64,000 bases of DNA, from the NCBI GenBank assembly GCA_963804055.1, contig CAWDOU010000013.1, positions 310,001-374,000 of the forward strand, written 5' to 3'. Source of the stretch: Bog-473 sp963804055. Lineage in GTDB: Bacteria; Actinomycetota; Acidimicrobiia; Acidimicrobiales; RAAP-2. The notes under the pieces are model-generated. The model was given only the letters and a program-made list of their open reading frames with translations. It ran no database searches and was not told the origin of the DNA. The translations under genes and the position numbers were made by a program. Below, in pieces: positions 1 through 10,847 of the stretch; the stretch's first letter is position 1; every line of letters begins with the position of its first letter.

Positions 1-578
1 TCCCGCCGGTGCACGGCGACGGCGTAGCGGTCGCCCCGCGCGAAGGGTCGCCCGTCCCAGGTCGACCAGCGGGCTTCCAGGACGAGCCCGGACTCGGCGG
101 CCAGCGTGTCGTGGTGGCGGGGACCGAGGGTGTCGGGCCGGATGGAGTAACCCGTGACGAGGTGACCCCCGGGCCGAAGCCACCGAGCCGCATTCTCAAT
201 GACCCGACCCTCTGCACCCACCGGAACGAAGATCAGGACGTTGCCGGCCATGACCACCAGGTCAAAGGTCTTGCCGTCGAAGTCGAGTCCGGGGTCGGCC
301 AGATCACCGCAGACCCACGTGAGGTCAGGCGCCTTGGCACGGGCGGCGTCGAGCATCGCCTCATCAATGTCGACCCCGACGACCTCGAAGCCACGGCGGC
401 CGAGCTCGATGGCCACCCGGCCGGTGCCACAGCCCGCATCGAGGACGGATGTGGGCGCGTACGAGGCGACAAGCGACGCTTCACCGTGCATGTCCATGCC
501 GGTGGCCGCCAGGTCCTCGAAGCGCCGGTCGTAATCCGCCCCTCGGGGGACGTCACTCTCCTGCCAGCGATCGACCAC
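1..578 (-). CDS. Class I SAM-dependent methyltransferase (3' end outside window)
   Basis: Probable small-molecule or lipid methyltransferase of the class I Rossmann family; the substrate cannot be told. Motif I is clear (VLDAGCGTGR, about residues 47-56), followed by VVGVDID at the end of strand 2 and a GDLADPGLDF segment that would contact the adenine. WLRPGGHLVTGY is the usual post-motif strand. The frame opens at a GTG at 578 (V-V-D-R-W); upstream codons in this frame offer no ATG, GTG or TTG before the next gene. About 192 residues are visible and no stop is reached at position 1. It diverges from the NRDE gene across 131 bp. Confidence 0.85.
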   Translation of the reverse strand, partial: MVDRWQESDVPRGADYDRRFEDLAATGMDMHGEASLVASYAPTSVLDAGCGTGRVAIELGRRGFEVVGVDIDEAMLDAARAKAPDLTWVCGDLADPGLDFDGKTFDLVVMAGNVLIFVPVGAEGRVIENAARWLRPGGHLVTGYSIRPDTLGPRHHDTLAAESGLVLEARWSTWDGRPFARGDRYAVAVHRR

Positions 579-696
579 GTTGTCTTTAGACCGCGTGGGT
601 GGTGGCGGTGGCGGTGGGCCGCGTCGGCATGATGCGCAGGGTAGTCCGTCGCTTTTGACGAGAGGACGACGGACAATGTCCGCGCTGGTGGCTCGG

Positions 697-702
697 TAGG
701 GT
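697..702 (+). promoter_or_regulatory. -10 box TAGGGT, leaderless promoter of NRDE gene
   Basis: TAGGGT fits the actinobacterial TANNNT -10 consensus and ends 7 nt before the GTG at 710. Transcription would therefore begin at the start codon. No convincing -35 box is visible. This placement supports GTG 710 over the GTG at 701, which lies inside the -10 box. Confidence 0.5.
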
Positions 703-709
703 GACTGCC

Positions 710-1470
710 GTGTGCCTCCTTGTCGTTGCGTCGCGGGTCGTGGACGCAGAGCCGCTGCTCGTTGGCGCCAACCGTGACGAACTCCTGGAGCGACCGTCGA
801 CTTCGGTCACGGTCTTGGACGAGGGACCGCCGCGCATCATCGGTGGCCGGGACGAACTGTCCCGCGGCACCTGGCTAGCGGTCAACGAGTACGGCGTCTG
901 CGCCGGGCTCACCAACCAACCGCTCGGCGATGACAAGGATCCGTCCAAGCGCTCCCGGGGCGAGCTGCCCTTGGAGCTCGCCCGCCACGCCACCGCATCC
1001 GATGCGGTCGCCGCGCTCCTCTCGGCGTTCCATCCGGCCGACTACAACGGCTCGTGGCTCCTCGTCGGGGACCGCGACTCGCTTTATTTCGTCGACTTCA
1101 CCGGATCAGGCGAAGGCGTGGCGATCGCCCTGCCGCCGGGGATCCACGTGCTCGAGAACCGTGCGCTGGGCGAGAGCTCACCCAAGACCGACCTGGTGCG
1201 GCTGGCGCTCGAGGTCGGGCCCGATGGCGACGAGCTGGCCGAGGCGTTTCGCCACGTCCTGGCCGACCATCGGAACCCCGAGGGCGAGGAGCGGCCCAAC
1301 GCAGCCAACTGTGTGCACCTCGAGACGTTCGGGACGCGGTCGTCGTGCATTGTGCGCGTGCCGACCGGCACCAGGACGCCTCGGGTGTGGGTGGCCGATG
1401 GGCCGCCGTGCACGACGGCATACGAGGACGTCAGCGGGCTGTGGGTCCTTCCGGTCGAGTCGCTTCCGGC

Positions 1471-1495
<25 letters not shown>
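710..1495 (+). CDS. NRDE family protein (TANGO2-like)
   Basis: Member of the NRDE/TANGO2 family, which has an Ntn-hydrolase-like fold; the exact reaction is unknown. The family motif is present as GANRDE (about residues 19-24), followed by ERPS, GGRD and GTWLAVNEYG, which are typical of the N-terminal half. It is 261 residues, the usual size. I chose GTG 710 over GTG 701 because it puts a cysteine at residue 2 (M-C-L-L-V-V). Family members normally start Met-Cys, and removal of Met would expose Cys as the N-terminal residue. A -10 box 7 nt upstream agrees. The 3' end overlaps the convergent ettA gene by 25 bp. Confidence 0.85.
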
Positions 1496-3150
<1,655 letters not shown>

Positions 3151-3202
3151 GGCGACCAGTGTGCCCGATACGGGACCTGTGGTCGCGCCGCCGGCGGTGC
3201 GT

Positions 3203-4261
3203 TCAGGGGCCGGTAGACCAGTGGATCCTGCTCGCCCGGCTCTCTCGGACCATGCCCATGTCCACGAACCAGCGGGCGGAGGCCTCGAGCGCCTGGACAG
3301 CAGGGCGGGGCGCATACCCCAGTTCCGTACGGGCCCGGCTGATGTCGAAGGACATCCGGGAGGTCGACATCCGCGCCGCTTCCAGCGGCACGGACGGATG
3401 CCGGCGCAGGATCCGCCCCTCGACCACCTCGGAGACGGCGGCGACGGCCAGGGCCAGCGAGTTGGGGACCTTGCCGTAGGGGGCCGGGAGTCCCGTCAGG
3501 AGCGCCAGCGACGCCAGGACCTGCTCCAACGTCATGTTCTCCCCGCCCAATATGTAGCTCCGACCCGTCCGGCCCTTCTCGAGTGCCAGGACGTGCCCGG
3601 CGGCGAGGTCATCGACGTGCGCGACGTTCAACACCGTGTCGACGTAGGCGGGCATGCGACCGTTCAAGAAGTCGAGGATGAGCTTGCCGGTCGGCGTCGG
3701 CGCCCGGTCCCCCGGGCCGACCGGAAAGGTGGGCAGGACGAGCGACGCCGGCAAGCCTTCGGCGATCGCCCGCAAGACCTCGTGCTCGGCCACGTACTTG
3801 GACCGCTTGTAGGAGCCGTACAGATGGCGCACATCGGGAAAGGACTGCTCGTCAGCCGAGCGCGAGCCCGAGACGTCCTCGAGGCCCAGCGTGCCGACCG
3901 TGCTGGTGTACACCAGCCGTTCGACGGCAGCCTCCTGAGCGGCCCTCAGGATGTTCCGCGTGCCGTCGACGTTGATGGCGTAGAACGCATCGGGGTCCCG
4001 CGCCCAGAAGCGGTACAACGCCGCCACGTGGAATACGGCCCGGCAGCCGTTGACCGCGCTCTGGACGCTGTCCGGGCTGCGCAGGTCGCCGATCACCTGC
4101 TTGACCTCGAGGCCCTCGAGGTTCGCTGTATCGGCACCCGGCTCCACCAGCGCGATCACCTCCTGGTCACGGGCGAGGAGTTGGCGTGTCACCGCCGAGC
4201 CGATGAACCCGCTGGCCCCTGTCACGAGCACCCGGTCTCCAGATGAGAGGGTCATCGTCAT
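3203..4261 (-). CDS. hpnA: NAD-dependent sugar epimerase, HpnA-like
   Basis: Extended SDR (NAD-dependent epimerase/dehydratase) most like HpnA, the hopanoid-associated sugar epimerase. The nucleotide-binding glycine motif is TGASGFIG (14-21). The catalytic tyrosine and lysine lie in a YGSYKRSK segment, and the C-terminal half has FLNGRMPAYVDT, NVAHVDDLAAGH and YILGGENMTL, which are hallmarks of the HpnA group. Length is 352 residues. The ATG overlaps the stop of the upstream aminotransferase by 4 bp (ATGA), so the two are translationally coupled. Family membership rests on recalled motifs; a general nucleoside-sugar or hydroxysteroid-type substrate is the alternative. Confidence 0.8.
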   Translation of the reverse strand: MTMTLSSGDRVLVTGASGFIGSAVTRQLLARDQEVIALVEPGADTANLEGLEVKQVIGDLRSPDSVQSAVNGCRAVFHVAALYRFWARDPDAFYAINVDGTRNILRAAQEAAVERLVYTSTVGTLGLEDVSGSRSADEQSFPDVRHLYGSYKRSKYVAEHEVLRAIAEGLPASLVLPTFPVGPGDRAPTPTGKLILDFLNGRMPAYVDTVLNVAHVDDLAAGHVLALEKGRTGRSYILGGENMTLEQVLASLALLTGLPAPYGKVPNSLALAVAAVSEVVEGRILRRHPSVPLEAARMSTSRMSFDISRARTELGYAPRPAVQALEASARWFVDMGMVRESRASRIHWSTGP

Positions 4262-5646
4262 AGCCGCGCCCGGTGCAGCGTGCCCTTGGCCATCGTCTTG
4301 CCGAATTCGAAGATCAGGCTCGAGCCCCGCTCTGCACTTGCCAGCACGTCGTCCAGCGCATCCACGAAGAGATCCACCTCCTCCTCTCCCGCGATCAGCG
4401 GCGGCAGCAGCTTGATGACGTTCATGTTGTCGGCCGCCACCTGCGTGAGGATGTGATGCCGGTGGAACAGCGGCGTCACGACCATTTGCGAGAAGAGGGC
4501 GGGACGGATCGCCTCGACCATCTTGAACCGGCGGCGCAGGCCGGGGGTCGAGGGCTCGCCGAAGACCAACCCGATCATCAGTCCCTTCCCCCGCACCTCG
4601 TGGAGGAACTCGTACTGGTCGACCAGTGGGTCAAGAGCCTTGGTGAAGGCCTTCCCCGTGCGCTGGACCCGGTCAAGGATGTCCTCGTCGTCGAACGCGG
4701 CCAACGTGGCCAGTCCCGCCACCATCGCCAGCTGGTTCGTACTGAACGTCGAGGAATGGACCACCGCCCTGTCCATGGAGCTGTAGACGGCGTCGGACAC
4801 TGCCGCCGTGCTGAGCATCGCCCCGACGGGAACGAAGCCCCCGGACAGCGCCTTCGACACAGTGATGATGTCCGGGGTGATGCCGAACTGCTCGTGACAG
4901 AAGAAGGTGCCCGAACGCCCGAGTCCGGCTTGCACCTCGTCGAGGATCATCAACGCCTTGTGGCGCCGGCACAGCGACTGTGCCTCCTGCCAGAATTCGT
5001 CGGGCGCCAGGTTCACCCCCTTCCCCTGGATCGGCTCTGCGATGAGCGCCGCCACGTCGCCCCGCCGGAGCTCGCGAGCCAGGGCGGACGCGTCGCCGAA
5101 GGGAATCATGTCGGCGCCGGGGAGCAGGGGGCCGAAGCCGCTGCGGAACTCACGCCCACCGTTGAGGGCGAGCGCACCCGTGGTGAGGCCGTGGAAGGCG
5201 TGGTCGCAGTAGAGGATGCGCGTGCGCTTCGTGGCGGCACGAGCGAACTTGATGGCGCTCTCCACCGCCTCCGCTCCCGAGTTGGTGAAGAACACTCGCT
5301 CGATCCCGGCATGCGACCGAGCGACGAGCTCCTCGGCCAGGACGCCCGAGAGGAGGGAGCAGTCCATCTGCACGAGGTTGGGCAGGTCGGCGTCGAGGGC
5401 GTCGTGCAACGCACGAACGATTGTTGGGTGGCTCCGCCCGAGAGCGAAGACGCCGAAGCCCGACAAGAGGTCAAGATACCGATCCCCCTTGTCGTCGAAG
5501 AGGTAGCAGCCCTCTCCCTTCTCATAGAAACGGTCGAATTCGATCTGACCGAGGACCCGGGGAAGCTGCGGGTTGACGTACTTCGCGTGGAGGGTGAAGT
5601 TCTCACCCTTGCGATCGTCCAACACCTTCTTCAGATCAAAGGGCAT
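4258..5646 (-). CDS. Class III PLP aminotransferase, possibly HpnO-like
   Basis: Fold-type I, class III aminotransferase (acetylornithine/ornithine/4-aminobutyrate type). The cofactor-anchoring aspartate is in MILDEVQAGLGRSG (Asp236) and the PLP lysine is Lys265 in VSKALSGGFVPVG. FFTNSGAEAVESAIKFAR binds the PLP phosphate. Length is 462 residues. It heads a two-gene operon with the HpnA-like epimerase. In hopanoid producers HpnO is a class III aminotransferase that makes the amino-capped hopanoid side chain, so that role is plausible here. The sequence alone does not exclude an amino acid or polyamine substrate. Confidence 0.8.
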   Translation of the reverse strand: MPFDLKKVLDDRKGENFTLHAKYVNPQLPRVLGQIEFDRFYEKGEGCYLFDDKGDRYLDLLSGFGVFALGRSHPTIVRALHDALDADLPNLVQMDCSLLSGVLAEELVARSHAGIERVFFTNSGAEAVESAIKFARAATKRTRILYCDHAFHGLTTGALALNGGREFRSGFGPLLPGADMIPFGDASALARELRRGDVAALIAEPIQGKGVNLAPDEFWQEAQSLCRRHKALMILDEVQAGLGRSGTFFCHEQFGITPDIITVSKALSGGFVPVGAMLSTAAVSDAVYSSMDRAVVHSSTFSTNQLAMVAGLATLAAFDDEDILDRVQRTGKAFTKALDPLVDQYEFLHEVRGKGLMIGLVFGEPSTPGLRRRFKMVEAIRPALFSQMVVTPLFHRHHILTQVAADNMNVIKLLPPLIAGEEEVDLFVDALDDVLASAERGSSLIFEFGKTMAKGTLHRARL

Positions 5647-5801
5647 GCAGTGGGCTCCAGGGGTCGCTCCGGCGGTGGCGACAGGTTAGTGGCGCGCTTC
5701 ATTCACCTGATCCACAGGAACGGCCGCGCGCGTGGTTTCATGCGATGATCCTGAGCGACCCACCCATACCAACATTCGATCGGACGGAGAAGGCAGGAGT
5801 C
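5647..5801. promoter_or_regulatory. Divergent intergenic region, aminotransferase / sulfatase
   Basis: These 155 bp separate two divergently transcribed genes and must hold both promoters. Just before the sulfatase ATG there is a purine-rich GGAGAAGGCAGGAG stretch that serves as its ribosome binding site. No strong inverted repeat is seen. Confidence 0.4.
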
Positions 5802-7280
5802 ATGGCGAACGGCGCACCCAACATCGTGCTGGTGATGTCGGACCAACACAGGGCCGACATGATGGGATGCGCGGGCGACGCGAGCGCACTGACGCCGTCA
5901 CTCGACGCATTGGCCGCCCAGGGCGTCCGCTACTCGCGGGTCTCGTGCCAGGGCCCCCTCTGCATGCCAGCGCGCGCATCGTTCATGACGGAGCGCTACG
6001 TCCGCGACCATGGTGTCTACACGAACTCATCGGAGATCCCGGCGGACAGCCCGACCTATGCCTGGGCCTTGCGGGAGGCCGGCTACCACACTGCCCTGCT
6101 GGGCAAGGCGCATCTGTATCTCGACGAGCGGCTCCCCGTCGCCCACATGGACGACATGGCCGAGCGGCTCGAGGCACTGGGTTTCGCGGAGGTCTTCGAG
6201 ACGGGTGACAAGTTCGTCGGGAAGATTCCGACCCGCTACACCGACTATCTGGCCGGTCGCGGCCTTCTCGACGCCTACAAGAAGCACATCGCCGACCGCA
6301 GCTACCAGGGCGAGAACGAAGATGGCCAGAACGCGACCAAGTGCGTGCCGATGTGGGATTCCACGCCGACGCCCATCCCATTGGAGTCCTACGTCGACGC
6401 CTGGCACGGCCAGCAGGCCGTGGAGTGGATCGAACGCTACGACCGTGAGGACCCCTTCTTTCTCTTCGTGGGGTTCCCGGGGCCGCATGATCCTTGGGAC
6501 GCGCCGGCGGAGGCCGTGCGGCGGTACCGCGGCGTCGACATCACAATGCCCAGCTCGACGCGGCGACCGGATACCGCGGGCACTGGTCGCTACGGCGGAC
6601 TGCTGGACGCGTTCATGTGGGTCTCGGACTCGGAGACCATGACCGACGATGCCATCCGGGGCATGCGGACGTCGTATGCGGCGGACATCTCGGTGATCGA
6701 CCAGGCTGTCGGAGACATCGTCGATGCGCTGGCTCGTACGGGCGTCCTCGACGACACGTGGATCATCTACACCAGCGACCACGGCGAAATGGGCGGCAAC
6801 CACGGGATGATGTCCAAGTGCGTCCTCTACGAGCCGGCGGTGCGTGTCCCGCTGATCGTCCGTCCGCCCAGCGGGTGTGCGCCGCACGTGGTCGACGCGC
6901 TGGTCGAGCATCTCGATGTGCCGGCGACAGTGCGGGAGATCGCCGGTGCGCCCGACGTCGCACTCTCCGAAGGCCGTTCCCTGCTGGCCAGCGTGCGCGA
7001 CCCGGCCGTAGCCCCCGCGCGGACGGTGACGGTGAGCGAGAACTGGGGCTTCGCCGCGTTCGAGACCGAGCGCTACAAGCTGGTCGTCGACGAGGACGCC
7101 TTGTCGCCCTGCCAGCTGTTCGACCTGTCCGAGGACGCCGCAGAGGACCACAACCTCCTGCCCGATCCGACTTCGGGCGCCACCGTGGAGCAGATCATGG
7201 AGCTCCACGTGCGCCCGTTCTTCCGGACGGCGCCGGCGCGGCCGATCCCGAGCTTCTTCACGGGCGGCTACGACACCTGA
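5802..7280 (+). CDS. Formylglycine-dependent sulfatase
   Basis: Hydrolyses a sulfate ester; the substrate is unknown. The signature CMPAR (Cys54-Arg58) is the CxPxR motif in which Cys is converted to formylglycine. VMSDQHRADMMG at the N-terminus supplies metal-binding aspartate, and YTSDHGEMGGNHG carries the second metal-site Asp and His. ATG 5802 was chosen because a strong Shine-Dalgarno (GGCAGGAG) sits just upstream and the protein then begins at the normal family boundary; the frame runs 19 codons further upstream without similarity. No signal peptide is visible, so it is probably cytoplasmic, 492 residues. No formylglycine-generating enzyme or sulfate transporter is nearby. Confidence 0.9.
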   Translation: MANGAPNIVLVMSDQHRADMMGCAGDASALTPSLDALAAQGVRYSRVSCQGPLCMPARASFMTERYVRDHGVYTNSSEIPADSPTYAWALREAGYHTALLGKAHLYLDERLPVAHMDDMAERLEALGFAEVFETGDKFVGKIPTRYTDYLAGRGLLDAYKKHIADRSYQGENEDGQNATKCVPMWDSTPTPIPLESYVDAWHGQQAVEWIERYDREDPFFLFVGFPGPHDPWDAPAEAVRRYRGVDITMPSSTRRPDTAGTGRYGGLLDAFMWVSDSETMTDDAIRGMRTSYAADISVIDQAVGDIVDALARTGVLDDTWIIYTSDHGEMGGNHGMMSKCVLYEPAVRVPLIVRPPSGCAPHVVDALVEHLDVPATVREIAGAPDVALSEGRSLLASVRDPAVAPARTVTVSENWGFAAFETERYKLVVDEDALSPCQLFDLSEDAAEDHNLLPDPTSGATVEQIMELHVRPFFRTAPARPIPSFFTGGYDT

Positions 7281-7349
7281 CCGTGGCGTCGGCGCCCAGG
7301 GTGCTGCGTCGGGGTCACTGCAGTCTCGGGGGCCTGGTCGAGCTGATCA

Positions 7350-8561
7350 TCAGCCGTCCGTGTGCTCGGACACATCCGGCGAGCTGGTCGATCCCGAACC
7401 CTTCTGGAGCCAGTGGAGCCCGATCAACGGGTAGATCAGGACCGAGAGCATGCCGGCAGCGACCAGGGCGGCGGCGTTCTGTGGCTTCATCCGGTGCTCG
7501 CTGACGCCCAACGTCGTGATGACGACGATGAGCGGCAGGCCCGTGGCGGACAACACGGCCAGGGTGCGGGCCTCCACTTTCGTCACGGCACCCCGGAAGA
7601 AGACCCATGTGGGCAGGCTGCGGGTCAAGAGGAAGATCAGGGTGAACAGCGGCACCAGCAACAGGACCTTCGGCATATGAATCAGCGCGTGGAGATCGAA
7701 CTTGATGCCGCTGTCGATGAAGAAGATCGGGATGAGGAAGCCGAATCCGATTGCCTCGAGCTTGCTCGTGATCGGCTCGCTGTCCTCGCCCTTGATGAAC
7801 AGCCGGACGACGACACCGGCGGCGAAGGCTCCGAGCAGGACATCGAGGCTGAGCTTCTCCGCCAGGTAGACGAGGAGGACGACGAGCAAGACCGAGATCC
7901 GCACGGGCAGCTGCGCCGTCGAGTGCAGGTGCTTGCGCATGAGGGCGATGAAGCGGGGCGGGTGGACCTGCGTGGCCAGGAGAGCGGCGACCACGGCGAC
8001 GCCGACGAAGAGGGCGAGCAGGATGAAGGTGATCCGTGCGTCACGGTTCGTGAGCAGGAGCGCCACGGCGACGATGGGCCCGAACTCGCCCAGCGCACCC
8101 ACCGAGAGGATGGAGGGGCCGATCGGGGTGCGGAGAACACCGGCGTCGTGGAGTATCGGGAGGAGCGTGCCCAGAGCCGTCGTGGTCAGACAGAGCGCCA
8201 CGACCGTGTGGTCGAGGACGAGCCCCGTGGCATGCAGGACGAGGCCGACGCCGAGCGCCAGGAACAACGATGCTCCCCAGGATCCGGTCGCCCTCCCCAG
8301 ATGCCCCTCGCGCATGGTCGACAGGTCGAGCTCGGTGCCGGCCAAGAACATCAGATAGGTGAGTCCGAAGTCGGCCAGCGCCGACACGATGTTGTTCGGA
8401 TGGGCGATGTTGAGCACATACGGGCCGAGGACGATCCCGAAGATGATCTGAATCACGACCTCGGGGACCGCGATGAACCGACGCGACCATTCGGCCACGA
8501 TCGGAGCGAGGACCGCGGCGATCCCGATGAGGACCAGCGTGGGAATGGCTTGTTCGATCAT
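7350..8561 (-). CDS. CPA2-family cation/proton antiporter
   Basis: Integral membrane antiporter of the monovalent cation:proton antiporter-2 (Kef/NapA-like) type, 403 residues. About twelve hydrophobic segments are visible. LMFLAGTELDL, LDVLLGAFAAGVVV and FGFLIPIFFIDSGIKFDL are characteristic of the transport core. There is no C-terminal TrkA-N/RCK domain, so it is not a full KefB/C channel. ATG 8561 (MIEQAIPTLVL) was chosen because it begins right at the first membrane segment; 42 in-frame codons upstream look non-coding. It is convergent with the sulfatase across a 69-bp gap. Confidence 0.88.
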   Translation of the reverse strand: MIEQAIPTLVLIGIAAVLAPIVAEWSRRFIAVPEVVIQIIFGIVLGPYVLNIAHPNNIVSALADFGLTYLMFLAGTELDLSTMREGHLGRATGSWGASLFLALGVGLVLHATGLVLDHTVVALCLTTTALGTLLPILHDAGVLRTPIGPSILSVGALGEFGPIVAVALLLTNRDARITFILLALFVGVAVVAALLATQVHPPRFIALMRKHLHSTAQLPVRISVLLVVLLVYLAEKLSLDVLLGAFAAGVVVRLFIKGEDSEPITSKLEAIGFGFLIPIFFIDSGIKFDLHALIHMPKVLLLVPLFTLIFLLTRSLPTWVFFRGAVTKVEARTLAVLSATGLPLIVVITTLGVSEHRMKPQNAAALVAAGMLSVLIYPLIGLHWLQKGSGSTSSPDVSEHTDG

Positions 8562-8772
8562 GAGTCGTCCAGTCGCCTCCGCCCTGTGACCACCTGCTGT
8601 GGCACGCCGCGCCACCTCCCGGGCACACGCTACGCGCCACGTCCTCGCCTCCGGGTGATCTCGGAGGTTTGACGACCCTCCGGGCATGCGGAAGCATGGC
8701 CGAACCTATTCGGTCCGGGGGTTCGCGCATGAGGAGTTCGTCACTGGTCTGCACGCGTGCGGAGGGCGCCGC
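8562..8772. promoter_or_regulatory. Divergent intergenic region, antiporter / DUF1214 gene
   Basis: A 211-bp spacer between divergent genes that must contain both promoters. The only site I can point to is GGAGGG at 8761-8766, the ribosome binding site of the downstream gene. Confidence 0.35.
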
Positions 8773-10005
8773 GTGACGTCCGCCTTCGTGAATCCGTCCT
8801 GGATGCCGCACTCGGTCGGGGAGGCGGCCCGCGCCGGCGATGCGACCGCGGACGATCTCGAGTCGGGGCGTGCGTGGTCCCACCTGCTCGACGCCCTGCG
8901 CCAGGCGTCCACCGTCGTGCTGGCCGCTGACAGCCGCCACAACGCGGCGGACATGGCAGCAGGTTTCCGGCACCTCCTCGTCCTCCTGGGCATCGGATTG
9001 GACAACGCCCTGCGGGAGGAGTCCGGCACCGTGCTCGCGATCAAGCCCTCGAGCGTCGACTCGATCTACAAGTGGGGCATGGATTGTCCCGACTGCATCT
9101 ACACGGGCGCCGGACTCCGGGGCGGCGAGAGCTACCGCCTCTGGGGCAACCGCGGGTCGGCTCGCTATGTCGGCCTGCAGTCGATGGCCGGCATGGCGTC
9201 ATCGGCGAACGTCCTCCTGGACGAGCTCGACCTCGGCCCGAATGGGGAGGTGGATCTGATCCTGTCCGCCGAGCCCCAGGAGGGAAACTGGCTGGAGATC
9301 GCCGACAATGCCACGGCGCTGGTGATCAGGCATTTCTTCTACGACTGGGACACGGAGGTGGCGTCCTCACTCTCGATCGAGCGGATCGGGGCGAAGAGCG
9401 AGAAGGCGGCGCGCCCGACGGAGGACCCGCGTGCGGTGGTGGCCCGGCAGTTGATCGCGTTGGGCGACTTCGTTGTCGCAAATCTCGAGTTCTTCCTGCA
9501 GTTCTCCCGGCCCGAGACCCCGAACACATTCCTCCCGCCCCTCGATGGGACGGCCATGGGCGCCGCGGCCGAGAACCGTCCGGTCATCGGGTCCTGGGAG
9601 CTGGCGCCCGACGAGGCCCTCGTGGTGGAGGTCGCTCCGCCGGAAGGCCTGTACTGGAGCTACTCGCTCGGGAACCCGTGGTGGGAGACCATCGACTACG
9701 GGTCCCACCAGAGCAGCCTCAACGGACACCAGGCAGTGGTGGACGACGATGGCATGCTGCGCACGGTGATCGCCCACGAGGATCCGGGCGTGGCCAACTG
9801 GCTCGACACGGCGGGGCACGGTGCGGGCCCCATCATCTTGCGCTGCGTCCGTACCGAGACGGCTCCCGTGCCCACGACGACGTTGGTGAAGGCGTCGGAC
9901 ATCGGCGCCGCCGTACCCGCCGCAACGCAGCGGGTCACCCCCGAGGAACGTCAGGCCACACTGGCGGCACGACGCCTCGCGGTGAGCAAGCGATTCTGCC
10001 GATGA
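8773..10005 (+). CDS. DUF1214-domain protein
   Basis: Protein of 410 residues with a C-terminal DUF1214 domain. The recognisable block is YWSYSLGNPWWETIDY followed by SSLNGHQAVVDDDG and a DPGVANWLDTAGHG...ILRC segment. Molecular function is unknown; the domain often sits near lipid or steroid catabolic genes. GTG 8773 is preceded at 7 nt by GGAGGG, which decides the start; 29 in-frame codons upstream are rejected. It lies 30 bp upstream of an SDR gene on the same strand, so the two are probably cotranscribed. Confidence 0.75.
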   Translation: MTSAFVNPSWMPHSVGEAARAGDATADDLESGRAWSHLLDALRQASTVVLAADSRHNAADMAAGFRHLLVLLGIGLDNALREESGTVLAIKPSSVDSIYKWGMDCPDCIYTGAGLRGGESYRLWGNRGSARYVGLQSMAGMASSANVLLDELDLGPNGEVDLILSAEPQEGNWLEIADNATALVIRHFFYDWDTEVASSLSIERIGAKSEKAARPTEDPRAVVARQLIALGDFVVANLEFFLQFSRPETPNTFLPPLDGTAMGAAAENRPVIGSWELAPDEALVVEVAPPEGLYWSYSLGNPWWETIDYGSHQSSLNGHQAVVDDDGMLRTVIAHEDPGVANWLDTAGHGAGPIILRCVRTETAPVPTTTLVKASDIGAAVPAATQRVTPEERQATLAARRLAVSKRFCR

Positions 10006-10035
10006 CGACGTCGGGAACGAAGGAGGTGTTCTGAG

Positions 10036-10839
10036 GTGGATCTGGGATTTGCCGGCGCGACGGCTGTGGTCACCGGAGGGAGCAAGGGGATGGGACGGTC
10101 GGTGGCCGAGGTCCTCGCGACCGACGGGGCGCGGGTGGCCGTCATGGCACGCGGACACGAGGCCCTGGACGACACGGTCGCCGCCCTGCAGTCCCTGGGC
10201 AGTCCCGAGGCGGTCGGCATCAGCGTCGATATGACCGACCCTGCGTCCATCGCCTCGGCCTTCCGCGAGGTGGGCGACCGCTGGGGCTCGCTGAACGTCC
10301 TGGTGCACACCATCGGGCCCGGGGCGGGCCGCTTCGAAGATCTCGACGATGCCGACTGGGACGAGGCGTTCGCCCTCGGCACCATGTCCGCCGTCCGCAG
10401 CGTCCGCGAGGCGCTGCCGTTGTTGCGCGCCGCCGAATGGGCCCGTGTCGCCATCTTCTCGGCCCATTCCGTGCAGCGGCAGAGCCCCATTCTGGTGGCC
10501 TACACCGCGTCGAAAGCCGCCGTGACGAGCGTGGCCAAGAATCTGTCCAAGTCCCTGGCGCCCGACGGCATCCTGGTCAACGCGGTGTGCCCCGGCTCAA
10601 TTGTGACGGCGAGCTTCACGGAGAACCTGAGGGACATCTTCGCCGCCGAGGGACTGGACCCGTCCGATCCGTACGACGTCATGCGGTGGATCGAGCAGAC
10701 GTTCCACCAGCCCGCCGATCTCGGCCGAGCCGGTCTGCCCGACGAGGTGGCATCGCTCACCGCCTACCTGGTGTCTCGTCGGAACGGGTACGTGACCGGC
10801 GCCTGCGTGAACGTCGACGGAGGGTCCGACTTCGTCTGA
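10036..10839 (+). CDS. Short-chain dehydrogenase/reductase (SDR)
   Basis: Classical NAD(P)-dependent SDR of 267 residues. The cofactor motif is TGGSKGMG (13-20), the catalytic serine is in IFSAHS and the Tyr-Lys pair in YTASK. NVDGGSDFV at the C-terminus is typical. Around residue 95, TIGPG stands where most SDRs have NNAG. The GTG start has a strong Shine-Dalgarno (GAAGGAGG) about 8 nt upstream. Substrate is unknown; the DUF1214 partner suggests a lipid-like ketone or alcohol, which is inference. Confidence 0.9.
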   Translation: MDLGFAGATAVVTGGSKGMGRSVAEVLATDGARVAVMARGHEALDDTVAALQSLGSPEAVGISVDMTDPASIASAFREVGDRWGSLNVLVHTIGPGAGRFEDLDDADWDEAFALGTMSAVRSVREALPLLRAAEWARVAIFSAHSVQRQSPILVAYTASKAAVTSVAKNLSKSLAPDGILVNAVCPGSIVTASFTENLRDIFAAEGLDPSDPYDVMRWIEQTFHQPADLGRAGLPDEVASLTAYLVSRRNGYVTGACVNVDGGSDFV

Positions 10840-10847
10840 GCACCTCC

